DNA from: Sipunculus nudus
Lineage: Eukaryota > Annelida > Sipuncula > Golfingiida > Sipunculidae
Length of the DNA stretch: 64,000 bases
Assembly (NCBI GenBank): GCA_026874595.1
Contig: CM049309.1
Location: 24,989,033-25,053,032 of the forward strand
Reading direction: 5' to 3'
Position numbers and translations under genes: made by a program. Shown piece after piece: positions 63,186 to 64,000 of the stretch. Positions within the stretch are counted from its first letter, which is position 1; each line of letters starts with the position of its first letter. Below the pieces are notes generated by a model, which saw only the letters and a list, made by a program, of their open reading frames with translations, did not search any database and was not told where the DNA came from.

Positions 63186-63396
63186 TAGGGCTTTAAGTAC
63201 TCGAGTACTCGAGTCCGGGTAATATTTACCGAGTACTTGAGTCCAAAATTCGGACTCGAGTACTTGTTATGTACCTGCATATCTAAATATATTTCTGCAA
63301 ATTTACTGGCAGTCTTGGCCTATTTATTCATTATCGAAGTAATAATCATACTGTACAGTTTATTTCGAAGAGACTTGTATTTATGAGTTATATGCT
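63186..63396. mobile_element. AT-rich foldback element, copy 1
   Basis: A 211 bp non-array sequence. It begins tagggctttaagtactcg and contains a perfect 14 bp inverted repeat (agtactcgagtccg at 63204-63217 and its complement at 63251-63264) around a loop holding ggtaatatttacc (63218-63230), itself a smaller hairpin. A perfect 14 bp palindrome agtactcgagtact lies at 63196-63209. The tagggct start is reminiscent of hAT-family non-autonomous elements, but no matching 3' terminal repeat or target-site duplication is visible, so the family assignment is weak. The copy ends at gagttatatgct, where array sequence resumes at agctgg with a short overlap of similar bases. The 3' part contains tttatt, which would be AATAAA on the minus strand. 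Confidence 0.6.
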
Positions 63397-63514
63397 AGCT
63401 GGACCTTTGCTGCTGACTGAGGGCCCCTCTAGTTTGACCTTTGCTGCTGACTGAGGGCCCCTCTAGTTGGACCTTTGCTGCTGACTGAGGGCCCCTCTAG
63501 TTGGACCTTTTCTG
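63397..63514. repeat. Array islet between the two foldback elements
   Basis: About three and a half array units in the same orientation as the main array, all of the gagggcccctctag form with acctttgctg. It ends in gttggaccttttctg, the same ending that precedes the first element. The shared ending shows that this islet and the following element are a duplicate of the array end plus element, not a separate insertion. Confidence 0.9.
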
Positions 63515-63726
63515 CAGGGCTGAAAGGAGTACTCATGTACTCGAGTCCGGGTAATATTTACCGAATACTCGAGTCCAAAATTCAGACTCGAGTACTCGTT
63601 ATGTACCTGCATATCTAAATATTACTGCAAATTTACTGGCAGTCTTGGCCTATTTATTCATTATCGAAGTAATAATCATACTGTACAGTTTATTTCGAAG
63701 AGACTTACATTTATGAGTTATATGCT
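63515..63726. mobile_element. AT-rich foldback element, copy 2
   Basis: A 212 bp copy of 63186-63396, beginning cagggctgaaaggagtact. It shares the ggtaatatttacc hairpin and the long tail from gttatgtacctgcatatc to gagttatatgct. Differences include the start (cagggctgaaagg against tagggctttaag), gaatactcg against gagtacttg, one mismatch in the inverted arms (cagactcg against cggactcg), and ttgtattt against ttacattt. Similarity stops at 63726, and non-array sequence continues from there. The element therefore either ends here or runs on, with copy 1 truncated at this point. Confidence 0.6.
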
Positions 63727-63796
63727 TTCGAATTGAGTTTTCCACTGTTTAATTTTAGTATTTATATCCTTCCCTTTGTTTGGATAAAGTTTAGCC
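63727..63796. other. Short unique AT-rich spacer
   Basis: Seventy bases of non-repeated AT-rich sequence between the foldback element and a possible transposon end. No open frame or signal is visible. Confidence 0.5.
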
Positions 63797-64000
63797 CAGC
63801 GGTGTACCTAGCCTCATTGCTGCCCGGGGCAGTCTTAGAAATTGCCGCCCCTCTAACAAAACATTATACGTTATACAAAACTGGATAACATATTGAAACA
63901 TATCATGTCAAATATCCTTGTTACAGGTTTGTATTTGACAGCAACGCAATTATATAGATGGATTCACTGGCAGGGAATTCTTCCTCCACATATAAAAGAG
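63797..64000 (+). mobile_element. Possible hAT-type transposon end (cut by window edge)
   Basis: From cagcggtgtacctagcc at 63797 the sequence continues through ctgcccggggcag and attgccgcccctctaac. A CAG(C/T)GG-start followed by cta and a GCCCGGGGC / GCCGCCCC pair resembles 5' ends of hAT-superfamily DNA transposons in animal genomes. This is from memory of the general pattern, not a database match. The 3' end and target-site duplication lie outside the window, and no transposase reading frame is visible in the 204 bases present. It may be unrelated unique sequence. Confidence 0.3.

Noticed and set aside
63186-63726. Two independent transposon insertions at the right edge
   Set aside because: Both copies are preceded by the identical array ending gttggaccttttctg and no target-site duplication is seen, so duplication of the boundary is simpler.

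Overview
The window is eukaryotic and almost all of it is one tandem array. About 62.3 kb (roughly 914-63185, plus an islet at 63397-63514) consists of head-to-tail copies of a 31-37 bp unit, usually 34 or 35 bp. That gives something like 1,800 copies, estimated by dividing the length by the unit size. All copies I read are in the same orientation. The unit has a stable core (agttggaccattgctgc followed by tgactga) and a variable joint that is either a ggcccc(c)tctag junction or a pure C tract of about 5 to 21 bases. I find no convincing gene, RNA gene or CRISPR array inside the array. Open frames there are short and follow from the repeat itself.

The left flank (1-913) is AT-rich. It opens with a four-copy short repeat (8-159). 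A possible end of a plus-strand coding exon follows, with a stop at 312-314. Then comes a stretch that looks like a 3' untranslated region and ends at an AATAAA (843-848) with a GT-rich downstream element. The array starts about 45 bp beyond the expected cleavage point. A vertebrate-like 3' UTR and hAT-like transposon ends on the right suggest an animal genome. The species cannot be named from this window.

The array has several levels of organisation. Its left edge (891-2.2 kb) is a duplicated boundary: non-array sequence plus the first units occurs twice. The part up to about 4.9 kb is irregular. From about 5 kb onward, rarer unit variants occur in fixed order and form higher-order modules. 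Examples are a 1.06-1.09 kb module three times in a row (about 5.0-7.9 kb), a 2.3-2.6 kb module three times (about 11.1-17.7 kb), a 5.1 kb block twice (23,703-28,823 and 28,932-34,053), and copies about 16.86 kb and 6.86 kb apart. Shared private mutations with differing C-tract lengths indicate recent unequal exchange on top of fast homopolymer slippage, or base-calling error in the tracts.

The right flank (63186-64000) carries two copies of a 211-212 bp AT-rich element with a strong foldback, separated by 118 bp of array. Non-repeated sequence follows, then a possible hAT-type transposon end that runs off the window at 64000. The most notable features are the size and layering of the array, the duplicated boundaries at both ends, its scarcity of CpG, and a TGCTGAC (Maf half-site-like) motif in nearly every unit, upgraded to TGACTCA (AP-1 core) in one recurring unit type.
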